This document shows, piece by piece, positions 34,205-47,370 of a stretch of DNA of 64,000 nucleotides. Position numbers and translations under genes: made by a program. Origin of the DNA: Tanypteryx hageni (lineage: Eukaryota > Arthropoda > Insecta > Odonata > Petaluridae). The first letter of the stretch is position 1. The number at the start of each line of letters is the position of its first letter. A model generated the notes under the pieces. That model saw only the letters and a list, made by a program, of their open reading frames with translations. It ran no database searches and had not been told where the DNA came from. Where the stretch lies: NCBI GenBank assembly GCA_028673005.1, contig CM054117.1:32212561-32276560 (forward strand), given 5' to 3'.

Positions 34205-34600
34205 TCTTCCTATCTCCCTCTCTCTTCCTTCCTCGCTCTTCCTCCCTCCCTCTTCCTCCCTCCCTCTTCCTCCCTCCCTCTTCCTCCCTCCCTCTTCCTC
34301 CCTCCCTCTTCCTCCCTCCCTCTTCCTCCCTCCCTCTTCCTCCCTCCCTCTTCCTCCCTCCCTCTTCCTCCCTCCCTCTTCTTCCCTCCCTCTTCCTCCC
34401 TCCCTCTTCTTCCCTCCCTCTTCTTCCCTCCCTTTTCCTCCCTCCCTCTTCCTCCCTCCCTCTTCCTCTCTCCCTCTTCCTCCCTCCCTCTTCCTCCCTC
34501 CCTCTTCCTCCCTCCCTCTTCCTCCCTCACTCTTCCTACCTCCCTCTCTCTTCCTTCCTCGCTCTGCCTACCTCCTTCTTCCTCCCTCCCTCCTCCTGCC
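34205..34600. repeat. 14-bp polypyrimidine minisatellite
   Basis: CTCTTCCTCCCTCC, first clear copy 34236-34249, repeats in tandem about 22-26 times with single-base variants. A 25-bp block starting TCCCTCTCTCTTCCTTCCTC occurs identically at 34215-34239 and 34541-34565, bracketing the array. Frames of 197 codons (+) and 139 codons (-) are repeat-encoded with a 14-residue period and are not genes. Confidence 0.95.
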
Positions 34601-34609
34601 CCGTCTCCT

Positions 34610-35760
34610 TTCATCCCAAAGCTAAACATCTCCTTGCATTCCCTAACATTTTAACGGTAATCCTTTCTCTTTTCCTGTCTTATACTCCCACCCTTCTTAC
34701 TTTTGGTTCGAGACGAGAAGTACACAATTGCCGAGGTAATGACAAAAGGAGGAGAGGAAAAAGGGATATGTAAACCCCTAACGACGATCAGAAAGTTTTC
34801 CGCAAAGTATCGGCTGTTGATGTCACAATGGAAACAAGGTTATCGGAGGGAAATGATGTGACTGCAAATGCATCTTCAAACGGCATGAGCACACTGAATT
34901 TTCTCCCAGCGGTATTCTTTAACTATCCTGAGATTTTTGGAAATCGGACTGTTTGATACAGATTATGCAAAATCGATTCCGCAATTTAAAAGTAAATTAC
35001 CGTTGATATTTTTCTTTTAATCATGCAGGTGGAGTAATTCGTTGAGTTTAGAATTATAAAAAATATTGCCGCTGTTTTAATTTCAAACGATTTTACAATA
35101 TTTGCCTGTTTTTGGAAGCAACGGAATCGCCATTTTTATACTGATTTTATTTGTGTAGTTTCCTATGCTTCATGCTGGAAAGTAGGTAGCTGATTAGACT
35201 GAACATGATTTAGAATACTCAACTTTGCAAATGTTGGCAAACATTTGACAATGGAAGAATGATGATGACAGTGACATAATATATAAGGCTTCCGAATGAA
35301 CGGAAATGTCATTTAGTGAATCTGAAAACAAATGATCTGCTAATGTATCGCGGTAATATGGGTTTTAGGAATTTACAAAGACATTTTTAGCGGTAAGACT
35401 TCTTAGAAAATGAAACACGTATATGTATTTCAGTTACTGGTTAGTTCAAAATTGAAAAAATAACAGTCATGCAGAGAAAGTAAAAGAGGGAAGGTTAAGA
35501 TGGCGGTGGAGCCAATTCAGGCAAATGATTTGTTAATTTTTAAGGATTGAATTTATCGGAAATAGAGCGGCGAACTCACTAACCATTTAAAAATTTTGAT
35601 TCGAATACATGCAGAATGGGAAGAGTAAAAACAGTTAAATTCATTAAAATGCAAAATATCAATTTGAGATAAATTTGCGATCGATTGTATCTACTGATCA
35701 CAAATAGGCACTCCAGGTAGCGGAAATAAAATTTTTGACAAAAATAGTTGGCGATAGCAT
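34610..35760. other. AT-rich unique DNA, no gene seen
   Basis: Stop-dense AT-rich sequence. No repeats or RNA genes were identified. Confidence 0.45.
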
Positions 35761-35762
35761 AG

Positions 35763-36176
35763 GGTAATAGCGGAAGATATTTAACTGAAAAATTATCCTT
35801 GGGTGAAAATGAATATGGAACGGATACAGTAATTACATACGGAGGCTTTTCAAAGAAGAGTAAGCAAAACAATAGAAAAGTTCATGGAATGTGTCATAAA
35901 ACTAAGAAGACAATGATGGGGTTACGGAGTCATGTGAGGAAAATACTGGGAAATTATGAGGATGATATTTTTAAGGAAGACCTAAGGAATTTCAAGATGA
36001 TGATGATACCTCTGTTTCAGCCGTGCAAGAACAAAACGTGCAAAATTTTTTGCGAGAGTAGACCTTTAAAACCTAAGAAATTAAATTATACATACATAGG
36101 TATAACAAAAAGGCAACTCGTGGTAAAAATAATTATAGGATCACTGCATAATTCTTTTTCTGTGCATCATAACTAG
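35763..36176 (+). other. Unrecognised 138-codon open frame
   Basis: The frame is open from just after a TAG (35760-35762) to the stop ending at 36176, unusually long for AT-rich DNA. The first ATG in frame lies inside it (around 35887). The translation is Lys/Met/Asn-rich with four cysteines and no recognisable domain or transposase/RT motif. No splice or promoter context stands out. It may be an exon, a decayed TE fragment or chance. Confidence 0.15.
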
Positions 36177-36179
36177 TTT

Positions 36180-37195
36180 TTTTTTAACGATTGCTTAGCG
36201 GTATTATTACCTAATCGTGAGTTTGATTTTTTTGTGGATGTAGATTTATAAAAATTTCTTCGCTCTTAAACTATTGACTTAAACTCATTATTAAGTTTTT
36301 ACCATTGCATAAATTTAGAATTAATTCAGAAAATAAGTGCAGCATCAGACAAAATGTTATCTTCACAACAAGTGCGGGTATATATGCCTTTTTGTGCATA
36401 CATTTCAAAAGATGCGCATGTCGTTATTTTAAATTTTAAGTTAAATACCAGTCTCGGAGTAGAAGGGTGTAAAATTGTTTCTCTAAGAAAACATTTTACA
36501 GAGGGCGGAAACAATGATATCCTAAGAGTCTGTTAAAACCGGTTTAACTCGACTTCGTAAAATAATTAAAAAAACAAATATTCTATAAGGAAATGTCTGG
36601 GTTGCCGGGAGTTTGATGCGTATTTAAGCTATAAATAGACTCTTGCTGAACCCCTCACTTCGTTTAATTTACGCTTCAAACACAAAAATTCCAATACTGT
36701 AAAAAGGCCTCAAACACAAATCTCTCAATTTTTATCAAAACACAATGAATTTGTGTCCTTTCCATAGCTTTCATAATTATAAGCCTTCTCTCTGAGCGTA
36801 GTAACTGGTAGTAATTAATAGATTTCCAATATAAAATCGGCCAAGAATTTAATATTCTCTTTTCGTAAAAATGATGAAATAATGCGAGGAAACACATCAT
36901 TTAAACGAAGAATGCAAATCGTTTTTCTTACAAAAAAAGAGAATTTTAAGACATGACGGTGCACTTATACGTTCAAACGCTATGACGACGTTATGTATTT
37001 CAATCATACCTATGCAACACGCGATGGATAAGATCACAATATTAGCTGTTTCAAATTCCTTATGAATGAGCACCTGGATTTTTTTCAATCACCGAATCAT
37101 TCTCGCCTTAATATAAAAAATTCTTTTCATCCAAAAACTCGATTCCGGCTGAACTTATAACATCTGTGCATGATCGGATCGTGAAAATACGGATA
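36180..37195. other. AT-rich unique DNA, no gene seen
   Basis: Short unrecognised frames (74 codons or fewer) on both strands. Confidence 0.45.
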
Positions 37196-37250
37196 TTCTG
37201 CGCAGTTGAGGACAGGAGAAAAGGAAAAAAGTCTTGAGAGGAGGAAGGAA

Positions 37251-37325
37251 GAGGGAGATGAGAAAGAGGGAGATGAGAAAGAGGGAGATGAGAAAGGGGT
37301 AGATGAGAAAGAGAGAGATGGAATG
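37251..37325. repeat. 15-bp purine minisatellite, 5 copies
   Basis: GAGGGAGATGAGAAA is exact at 37251, 37266 and 37281, with two variant copies following. Confidence 0.9.
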
Positions 37326-37834
37326 AGAGAAGAGGATATCAGGGAGTATTAATAAGTTGAGGCGGCATGCGGAGAGAGAGAGAGGGAGAATGGCAATTAG
37401 AGGAAAGCTTGTACGGGATGGCGACAGAGCGAAAGACTACCCCACTCCCCTCCCCCTTTCGATTCCCCCTCCACCTCCACCCCTCCTCCCAACACATCTC
37501 GGCTTGTTCCTCCCCTTATTCCTTTTATAATGCAGGCCCAATCCCATTTCCTCCCTCCATCTTTCCCTTCCCTCACTCTTGCTTACCTCCCCTCTACCCC
37601 TTCCTCACACTCTCTCTCGCTACCATCTCTTTCTCTCTCTCTCCCTCCATATACCCTCCTCACCTCTCTTCCTCCATCCATCTTATCCCCTCTCCTTCAC
37701 CACTCCGTTTCGCCCACCCCATTCCCCTTAACAAACTCCTACGTTTGGATGTATTCCGTGACGTAGCCCTTTGGAAACCCACGCCTCACTCTGATTACGG
37801 CCACTCCTTCTTGGTGCCACCTCTCCTCCTCCTC

Positions 37835-37886
37835 TCTCCCTCTCCTCTCTCCCTCTCCTCTCTCCCTCTCCTCTCTCCCTCTCCTC
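37835..37886. repeat. 13-bp pyrimidine minisatellite, 4 exact copies
   Basis: TCTCCCTCTCCTC occurs four times head-to-tail without a change. Confidence 0.95.
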
Positions 37887-38110
37887 ACCCTCTCTCTCTT
37901 CTTCGTCTCCTTCTTTGCCTTTCTCTCTCTCTCTCTTTTTCTCTCTCCTTAGATCCCTCTCTACCTCCCTATGTCGATCTCCCTCCCCCCTCTCTCTCAC
38001 CACGTTAGATTCCCAACCTTTTTGCACGCAAGCACTCTTCTTCCCTTGTCTCTTTACCTAACCTGTCGTACTGGTGCGTCTTTTATCCCCCTCCCTCTCT
38101 TCTCCTTTAT

Positions 38111-41100
38111 CAGAGGTCTGTAGATGGAGAAGAAGTTAATGTTTTAATAATATGACTTTATTTTATTGCACTAAATGGATGTGTACCTGAAAAATCTCAT
38201 TCAAATCGAAATTGTAGTATACAAAGATACATTTTCTCAATGGCAAATTTTATGTAGCTGAAGAAACGTATCCGTAGGAAAAGTATTGCCTCTAAACGGG
38301 AGTAAAACGCTAAAAAAATGCCAATAACTTTCATCAAATGTTATTTTATATTATATAAAATTATTCATCGATAGACAGAGTAATGGCAACGCAGGTGTCG
38401 GGACGGTATGAAACTGTATCTGAAATCTGCACAATATACTTCATCTCAATGAAAAATATAACTTTGCGAAAATTTTCCTTTTTAACAATAAAAAGCTTAC
38501 AATGCGGTAGTGGGCATGGAATGCACACTAGATGACAACGTTTTCGTCGTAAAATATTAAATCTTATCCATATCGTAATAATGAATTAAATATATATTCT
38601 CTGCGTATGCATAACTATGGGTGATCAAGAGGCTAAATTTTCCATCTATAATTTCAGTGGATAAGGGCTTGAGTGGATGTATCTATCTTGGTTAAATATT
38701 TCTTTAATCTTTCCTCTTCTATAAAAATTTATGTGAATAGTTTGAAGTAAGTTCTAGTCACATCGGAAACTTAAAAGGTAAATTAGAGTGAGATATGTAT
38801 TTGAATATTTCTATTATGATCAGCACATATTGTTATCTATACTCAATGACATACCCTTAGTAATTTCCTCTTATTAACCTTATATGGCTATTACCAGAGC
38901 AATTTTCTCTCTTTAAACTGTAACTAACATATATGAAGGAAAAATTAAATTATACACCAATTTTAATACAGTTAATGATATACTATAATTAAATGATATT
39001 CTTGAGTTTGCGTTTATTAGTGTGGAGTTAAGAGCAGTCTCAAAACATCTCCCGTCAATATATCTCGCGCAATTTTATCCGAGAGTTTTTGTTAGAAGAT
39101 ACAACAGAAAACAACACCTTTTAATGTTTCTCATACTCAATGATTTTTCTACTCGACATTTTTTGCACTTAAAAATTCAATGAATAAATATCTACGTTAT
39201 AAATGTAACGATATGTAACAAATTTCGACGCTGCTGCCCATACGTAATGTTTCGCGGATGTAAGTATAATTAGCACTCATCATTTGAATCGGAAATTTGA
39301 AACTAGACGTCGTTCATTCTCTGTTACATGCAGCTAAATTTTCGTATAACGAAAAATGCGAAAACCGCGGAGCGCACAGTCATTCGTTTCTTACTCCTCG
39401 GCTAACATCGTATCATCGACTCCATTAGGGATACGTACTCACGGGAGTTGACGTAAGATCTGAATGAGCTAACATTTCTTCTGCAGGATAAAAACCCCAC
39501 ATTTTTATGTAATTACCCATTATGCCCCGATGATTTGCATGCCTAGTTCGCTCACGATTTTGAGACGAGAGATATGTTTGCTAGAATCACTCAAACTCAA
39601 CATCTCAGATCACTCCAGTTGATGGTCCATTTAATACGTGTTCGGTCCCACAAAAAGAAACATGGATCTTAGTGGTATAATGAATGCAAAAAGTCATTAA
39701 GCCTCGCTAAGGCGAAAAGAGAAAAAATAAATTTCTTTTACTCGGTTACATTTTGTGTAAGTATTTGGCGGAAACTAGCTTCGTGACCGTCAAACGGATC
39801 TTTATGTTCGAAAAAATCTCGCTTGAATGCTTATACTTAATGAATATGTACATCATTACGGAGTGGTCTTGTGCCACGAATAAATATTATTAGCTCTTAA
39901 CGAACGATGAATTTCGAGTTGTAAATGATTAAATCGAGAGCAGTGATAATTAAAAAGGCTATTGCCATCTCTACAACAAATATGTGAGAACATAAAGATG
40001 ACACATCACTGTAAAGGACAGTTTCGTCTTCAAATAATTTTCAACTACGGAATATTTTTTAAGTATTCTAAATTAGATTTTGAAGGTTATTATGTACCAT
40101 GTGGCCTGGGTGTTGTAACTCATTTAGAGCAGAGATAGAAAGCCCCACCATTTGTTTATATAAAGCATAACACTTCATATATCAATTTGGTAAATAATTC
40201 AAAAGAACCTAACGTAACAAATCAACCGATCAACCTACCTTCCTTCTACATACCGCCGCGTAGAAGATGACGGATGTTTGGTAATTATAATTTTTTTACT
40301 TCCTTGTATGGGATAAATACCACCTGCATAATCATAAAATTTACTGCGATCACACTCAGTGCGGTCGACTTGATTCTTTTTCCTCTCTGAACTAACAACA
40401 AAGCAATTAAATAGTAAAACATGCGAGTAACATTAGTAAGGTTTGGTTCTAAAACAATTCGGCTGTTGAATCACCTTATATTATTTTGATCTATACTTTC
40501 CGTGTGATTGTTTAGTGAAGACACTGTAGATATACTCGTAAAATTATAAAATTTCAAAAGCAAATCATGTAGGAAATTTCACGTACAAGGCTGAAGATGC
40601 GTCGTAGCGAATACCATCTGCTGGATCCTCCTGCAGTGCTTACGGCCGCGGTCAAGCCTGAAATAACCAAAGTGAAATGGTTTTGTATAAATTATTATCA
40701 TTATGGAAGCAGCAGAAATTTTATCTTATCAGTAAAAGGTATGATCTTAGTGAAAAAATGTCATAATAGTGGCAATATGCTAATTTATTAAGGTTCATCC
40801 TCCCTTTCTTCCTGTCGCTTTCGATTGTTATATGAAGAAAAAATAAAAACACAAAATAAAATAAAATTTCAGATTGCTAGTATATTTTTTAATATAAAGT
40901 TTGATTTAATGTTTCTATGCTAATATGTTAAGTTTAGGGGCCCGATATTGAGCAAACGGGGGATCACCTAAACTCCGAGGCCATGTACTCGATGCGTTCC
41001 CCCAATTTGATTAGAAAGTACATCACCAAGAGAAATTAAAATGTATACTTTGGACTCATCGATTGCTCTCAAGAGGTGGAAGAGGGGTTGTCTAGATTTT

Positions 41101-42235
41101 CTAGGGAGGAAAATTTCTCACCGGAATTATTCAGTCGTTAAAATCTCCAAGGCGAATTAAGAACGAGCGATAATAATAAAAGCTAAGCAAATGCAAAAAA
41201 TCGTCCCTCGTAACAATTAATGGCACGAAACCAGAGAAGATGAAGCACTGAAGGGAAGAGGCTGCCATCCACAATACCTGATGAAGTTTATCAGGGATGC
41301 CGGATCTGGGCTAAAATGCTGTTGTAGCAAAAATTTATGAAGTATTTCCAAGCATCGTGAATTCATTTATCATTCTAAAGTGCATCACGAGAGTGATTAA
41401 ACCTATCCACTAGAAATTCCCGCCGGATAAATTTGATTTTTCAACATCATTCTTACTGAGAGTACAGATAGTACTTGAGCACTTAAAATGCGAAAACTTT
41501 CATCAGATGGTTTCTCGTGTCTAATTTTAGGCACAATTTTGTCAGCTCTATTAATTCGATGTAAGTTCTAATATTTAAAATTTTAAAAATGCAATAAAGG
41601 TGCAGCTGGCGCACCCGTCAGCGTATTTCCCAACGAGGAAATGCCGCTTCCTTTGTTAATGCTGCTTTGGAATACGAAAGAAATTAATTTGGAGATTATG
41701 AAATTTTCTCAAGGTCATAAAATTCTGAATTACCGAAATTAAAACCGCAAGTGACTTTTACCGCACTGCTTAGTTCGTTTATATTTTTAATTCTTCTACT
41801 GAAGCAACCTATCACGAGACGCTGTAACGTTTCAAGGTATAAATCATGGTTAAAACGACAAAGCAACATTTAATCTCGTAAAAGTCATTGTTTTTCCGAC
41901 AGAAAAAACTCTCCGTTGATGACGCCTGCGACTACATCAACACCAAAGGCCATTAGGCTCTCAGATTGAGATATGTTACGAAATTAATTCCGCCAAAAGA
42001 AAGATTAGACGATAAAAGACTCTCTCAAACAATCGGTGAAGGGCGCAGAGTGGAACGGGAATGAATGACACTCCACTCATTCAGCCCAAACAAAAGAATC
42101 GAGATCTCTCGAAGACTCAGAAACAAAATGATTGATGTCGGATGGCCCTCTTCGTAAAAAAAGGAAGGTCGAACCATGAGACAGTCCATCTTCTTCCCTC
42201 ATTAGCACTACTTATATATATGACTATTGACCGGT
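38111..42235. other. About 4.1 kb of AT-rich unique DNA, no gene seen
   Basis: The longest stretch free of low-complexity blocks in the window. Frames do not exceed 64-73 codons. Slightly more complex patches lie near 39360-39480, 40580-40680 and 41590-41680. No TE ends, tRNA boxes or tandem repeats were spotted. Confidence 0.5.
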
Positions 42236-42239
42236 GCTA

Positions 42240-42610
42240 CGAAGGGGAGAGGAGTGTAAAGAGATTAGAGAGGGAGAGAGAGAGAGAGAATGTAGCGGGA
42301 AAAAAAGAAGAAATATTTGTAAAAAAGACGCGGAGTTCTGTTACAATTAATGGCCCCATTTGACCCCGTCGGACCATTCTAATTATTAATAACAATTTGA
42401 TGGAGACGTGTCTGAAGAATACAAATCTTTTTCTTCCGAGATGTTCGGCGTGGGGCAGTTTGGGACGGGAAGGGGATATTTTAACCTCACCTCTCTCTCC
42501 CCCATCCATACCCTCTTTCTCTCGTCTCATTTCCCCCCTGCGCCTCCCCCACCCCCTTTCCCTCCCCCCTCACCCCTTCACCCTCGCATCTCTCATATGT
42601 TCCACGTCTC
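42240..42610. repeat. Short purine block then pyrimidine block
   Basis: GA-rich at 42240-42315, mixed, then CCCCTCCC-type sequence at 42484-42600. Overlapping frames on both strands are compositional. Confidence 0.55.
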
Positions 42611-43115
42611 TTTGTGGCCACCCGGGAGCGGAGCGGTCATTAGGGGATGGGACGTAGGAAGGTTCGGCCAGATGAAAAATCGTCGATCGCTCGTTCGACC
42701 CCCTGTTGGCTCACGCTGTATCAATGCCGAAGCCTTGCGCTACGTGTAGGCGACTCCCTAATGCGAACGGCGGAACTCGGTTAGGGGAGATTTTTCTATT
42801 TTTTTCCTCTCCATCTCTCCAAAGGAGCACATGGGGAGAATTCTCTCTTTTTTCGGCCCTACTCCGTCGATTTTTTCTTCATTTTCCAATTTCGTTCCTT
42901 TCGAGATTTCGTGGTCTTTCTTTTATTCTTATTCTTTTACAGGTTGTATTCTCGAGAGATTCCATTGGTCTAAATTATAAAGCGTTTCGAAACAAGAGTC
43001 TGACCTCTTGGGTCACAAAGAAAGAAGAGCGGTTGGGTATAACTCTTCGTTTTTTTGAGGAGCGCATGCGAGTCGGACGAAAGGTTCTTTCTCAAAAGGT
43101 GTACAATTTATAGGA
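42611..43115. other. Mixed DNA with an unrecognised 135-codon frame
   Basis: The + frame 42706-43113 starts at ATG. Its central part is Phe/Leu/Ser-rich from T/C-rich DNA and no domain is recognised. Probably a chance frame. Confidence 0.25.
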
Positions 43116-46100
43116 AGTATAGTAAACGATGAGAAGAAGGAGAAGGAGAAGAACAAATGAACTAATACCAAAATTTTTTATAAACATTAGATTCCCATGT
43201 AAAAACGATGATAGAAATACATACCTAACTAGTCACAAATCTACATATGTATTAGTTTTTTAATATAAGTTCGTTAGTATAAGTCATAATATAAATGAAC
43301 AAGTACAATTCCTTCAAGATATCTTTCCCTATGTTTCTATGAGTTGGATTTTTATCAAATTGCCAATAAAAAGTATGAGAACCCCTTTATAGGAATAGGT
43401 AATCATGATGATAGCTCTAGCCCTGAGTCAACGAATCATATTTTTAGCCGTACGAATCTCTAGACTGCATACATTATAGAATGATAGAATTATAAAGATA
43501 GATACGTGCGTATTAGAGGAACCACCAGCTGGGAAAGTTTTATAATCTCTGATTGAATTTTTAACGACGCTTTTGAGCGGGCAGTGTTCTTTGAATCACA
43601 GGCGGATGGCATTATTCAGAATGAAATAGCCTATAAACTCTGCTATTAAAATTTTCAGAAGAACTGCGTTGAAACAACCAAAGTGGCTCGCAGACATATT
43701 ATTAATTATAATTGTGACCCTTTTACGAAAAATTTCGGCGACTTCTTTTATAGGATAAGTTTATTTTCCCATGAAATGTTCCGAAAGCTACCGTTGTTGC
43801 CAACCAACGCATGACGCGAGACAAGTCACGTGCGCTGTGAATTGGCTGCCGAAGCGGCAGAAAACTTTTTTCAAAATGCTTAATTGGGTGTATTAAGTTC
43901 GTTGGAGGCGTTTCGGATGCTGGGCCGGTAGGCAGTTTTGCTTCCGTTAGGCGGGAATGGGAGTTCGTAAATCAAAGTCGAGGTGATTAAAACCGGGCGA
44001 GAGAGAGACAGAGAGAGAACCTACGTTTGAGTTAGCGCGCACGCGTGTGTGTGCGTGATGACCCCTTCCACTCCTTCCACAACCCTTCACGCTTTGATGG
44101 CGAACCGATGAAATTAATGACTCTAAAGCGACAAATCTCATTACAAATGTGCGAGGTGAATAAAGGGATATAAATAGACTGTAAAATGCCCGGCGACGTA
44201 GAATTCCCTCACAAAAAAGGCCTAATCCGATAGTTTCTTAATCAGGGCGAAAATGCACTAATAATTTTTCTGCAACGATATCCTAGAAAATCGTTCTGTG
44301 AAAAACTGGTTAAAGTTGGCCACTGTAAATGTGATGTAATACTAAAAAATACTGCGAATTTCTAATAATGCATATTTTGTATCAATGCTTTACACCAGTA
44401 TGAAGAGATTATCTAGTGCCAGTTATTCTATTCTTTCGATACTAGCATGTGAACAAACTTTCACCGTTATATTTATTAGAATATATAACACGGATAAGCA
44501 TTTAATTTTACTCTCTGTGAGGGAGTGTCTTATGGTATAACAAGTGAGGAAAGAATTGCCGAGCAATTAGGGTAAGTCACTTTTTTTCGACAATTTAATA
44601 TAATACGGTCTTTTGCTTTTTAAAAAAATTAACTAAGATTTATTAATCTTAAGATTAGGGACTTATGATAGCTAAACAGATATTCATTAACTAAACATTG
44701 TACCTAGTAGGAATGAGTTCATCCGAAAATTGCAGCAAATGTGGAATTGAGACGTCGTTGGTTCTCTTTGAGATAATATATCCTATCCAAATCTGGTTTT
44801 AAGGAATTATTCCAACTTGTGTCCTTCAGTTTCAAGATGCTCATTCCAATCTGCTGCAACGGTAGCATAATATCCATCGAATACAATCCAACCCTACATT
44901 CTACTCATCAAAAATCATCTTGCTAAAACGAATAGGTACTTTTCGGGTTATTAGCAATTGATCTTTTTCCCCATTATTTACTCCCCAACTAATTCTGGAT
45001 CCGCCAAATTTTTACCATATGTAGCACTAAAGTGTGAAAAACTATCCTAGAATTTTGGGGATTTTAACTTGCGTCATTATTGAATTATTTTGTACACGGG
45101 CAGACATACAGACGGATGGATGAACCGAATATATTTTTTTTTAAAGCGCTATAAATGGCAAATATACGAAACATTAGCCTTTAATGTTAACCGCCCTCCG
45201 CTTTGTAGACCACTTGCAATGTCATATAAAATACCTTTTGTTTAGATAAAGGCAGCTCTATCTGCAACCTCTGGTGAGAAAAAAAGGTTATTTTTACAGT
45301 TTTTGAGGTTCGTTTCTGTGAGATTATGTTGAAAAAATATTCTTGTATACTGTAAGTAAACGGCGTTATGTAGAAAATTTGAAATAGATTCGATTTCTTT
45401 TTATTTTCAGTTGATCCAAGCAGTGTGAAGAGGTCCTCCACGTTACATTTCAGCGGCACTTAGTTTCAAAAGCTGAGAAGTGTCCAGAAGAGGTCAAGCG
45501 AGAGAGGAGGCGGGGGATGAAGTCTCTAGGAGAGGGGTGAGTACATGTTTAGCATGTCTTTATGTATCATCGGATTTCATTTTTTCTTTAAAAATCCTAC
45601 TTCATGCTATATCGCCGTTGCGATAAACAATAACAATATGGAACATCATAATGGAATAGAAATGCACCAAGCAAGAGTCATATCTGTAACGATGCGAATA
45701 ATATTAAGAGAAAGGTAGGTATAATAGAAAAATGCGATCGAACATTTAGAAAATACTCTCGTCAGTAATAATTTCAAATCGTACGCAAAATGACAGAAAA
45801 AAAAAACAAAAAACTACTTGATATTTCAGTTATAAAAAATAACTTTCTTGCTGTTATTAAAATATATGAAAGAATATTTCTGAGAAATTATAAATAGCTA
45901 TAATAGCTATTTTTTATCGTAATATTCCCAATGAAAACTTGGCTGTTTCTTTGGAATGCCTGCCCAACAACGTGCTCGGGTGGTTGCTAATTTTAAATGC
46001 TTTTTATATCTCATTAGCACATTTTTTCATCATGGTACATACATAAATCTAATTAGGCTGAGATACTTTTAAGGGACCAGCTATTTAGATTTTACAATTA

Positions 46101-47330
46101 ATTGCCATACTCAAAAAGTCAAAGGAATAGATTATAATTGAAATCGCCTTAAAATAACTAAACGCTCTTAATGAGTGAAAATTCAATCCGTAATTCTTTA
46201 GAAAAACATGAACAAGTGTATCCTGCAAATAAAATGCGACAATAAACTTATCAAAAGAAACTCACGGATCTAAAATATTTTCAATTATATGGTAACGTAT
46301 CCTTAGAGATATGTAATGTGGAACAAAAGTCATCTAAAATATTTTTCAAATCAGTTTATGGCAATTTCCACGATAATCAATTAAGGTCTTCTACGAAATA
46401 AATTTCATAGAAACTAAGGGGACTGAAATAGTTAAGATGACGGTGGTTCTATTAATGGACTGGTTTATTGAAAGGTATATCATTATTGTATATTTTGCAT
46501 GCTAAATCAGATGATTAAATGGCTTGATTTTATAAGAAAAATACTTTAAAATCATTTTAACATGGCTCTTTATATAGTATTATATTTGTAATTGATAAAA
46601 TGCTTCGGACCATTTGTAGCAATTAATGAAAACTTATATAAAATAAAATTGATGAAATTTGTCTCTGACGCTAGATATATTTGAGACTTTAATTCAAATG
46701 ATGTAAATTTTAAGTTTGGCATGCTTCGCCAAAAAATATTTCACCAAAGGCTGTGTTAGAAGCTAACCTATCTCGTGCACATATCTACAAAAAACAATAT
46801 ATTATTTTTTATAATCATTTCTCGCATCTTATGTGTTATAAAATTTCAATTTCCCATGGTACAAATTAAAATTTAGTGCCTAATAAATCTAAACCAATAG
46901 CTCTATCCTTTGGTATGCGAATGCTCACTATTTTCAATTAAAAGGCCAATATTATCATTGCCTCCAGCAAGAAAAATTCTCTTAAGAAAGCAATAACGAA
47001 ATTCAAATTGTGATATTTCATTCAGAACGCTAAAATTCAATACTGAACGACAATGCCCTTTTATAGCCTCGTATAGTTCTTTACACCCCATCAAAAATCA
47101 ATCCCTGCGCAATATCAACTTATAATTTAGTAATATTCCTAGTTCAGAGATACAGTTTTGTCAGAAGTGGGTGTAAAACTAACACAGCCAACCGCTTTGC
47201 TTTGTTTTACTAAAAACTTTCTGCAATTTTGCATCCTCTGGAACATTTGATTAAATTCATTCGTTAAAATCGATTGACGAGCTTAATGTTCTTTGGTACC
47301 AATAATATTCTCTGGAAAATAAGAAAGCTA
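43116..47330. other. About 4.2 kb mostly AT-rich DNA, no gene seen
   Basis: A more complex CpG-containing patch at about 43790-44130 includes TCACGTGCG and a short GA run near 44001-44018. A GGCAGACATACAGACGGATG-type patch occurs near 45100. Elsewhere AT-rich and stop-dense with frames up to 97 codons, none recognised. Confidence 0.45.
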
Positions 47331-47332
47331 AG

Positions 47333-47370
47333 TTGAACTAGCCAAGTTCGCTGCTGTCAAGCTAGTTCAA
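47333..47370. repeat. Perfect 10-bp inverted repeat
   Basis: TTGAACTAGC (47333-47342) and GCTAGTTCAA (47361-47370) flank an 18-bp loop. There is no following T-run, and no function can be assigned. Confidence 0.6.

Larger units (their letters stand above)
37205..38110. repeat. Purine block followed by pyrimidine block
   Basis: Positions 37205-37430 are A/G-rich and 37436-38110 strongly C/T-rich on the same strand, switching at about 37435. The 213-codon + frame through the junction is Pro/Ser/Leu low-complexity. Confidence 0.75.

Noticed and set aside
34205..34600. CRISPR-like regular array
   Set aside because: Units are 14 bp, contiguous and without spacers; this is a minisatellite in a eukaryotic context.
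34180..34773. 197-codon + frame and 139-codon minus frame
   Set aside because: Both are translations of the 14-bp minisatellite, with an exact 14-residue period.
37367..38008. 213-codon Pro/Ser/Leu frame
   Set aside because: Runs through a polypyrimidine block with 13-bp tandem repeats; an overlapping minus frame is also open.
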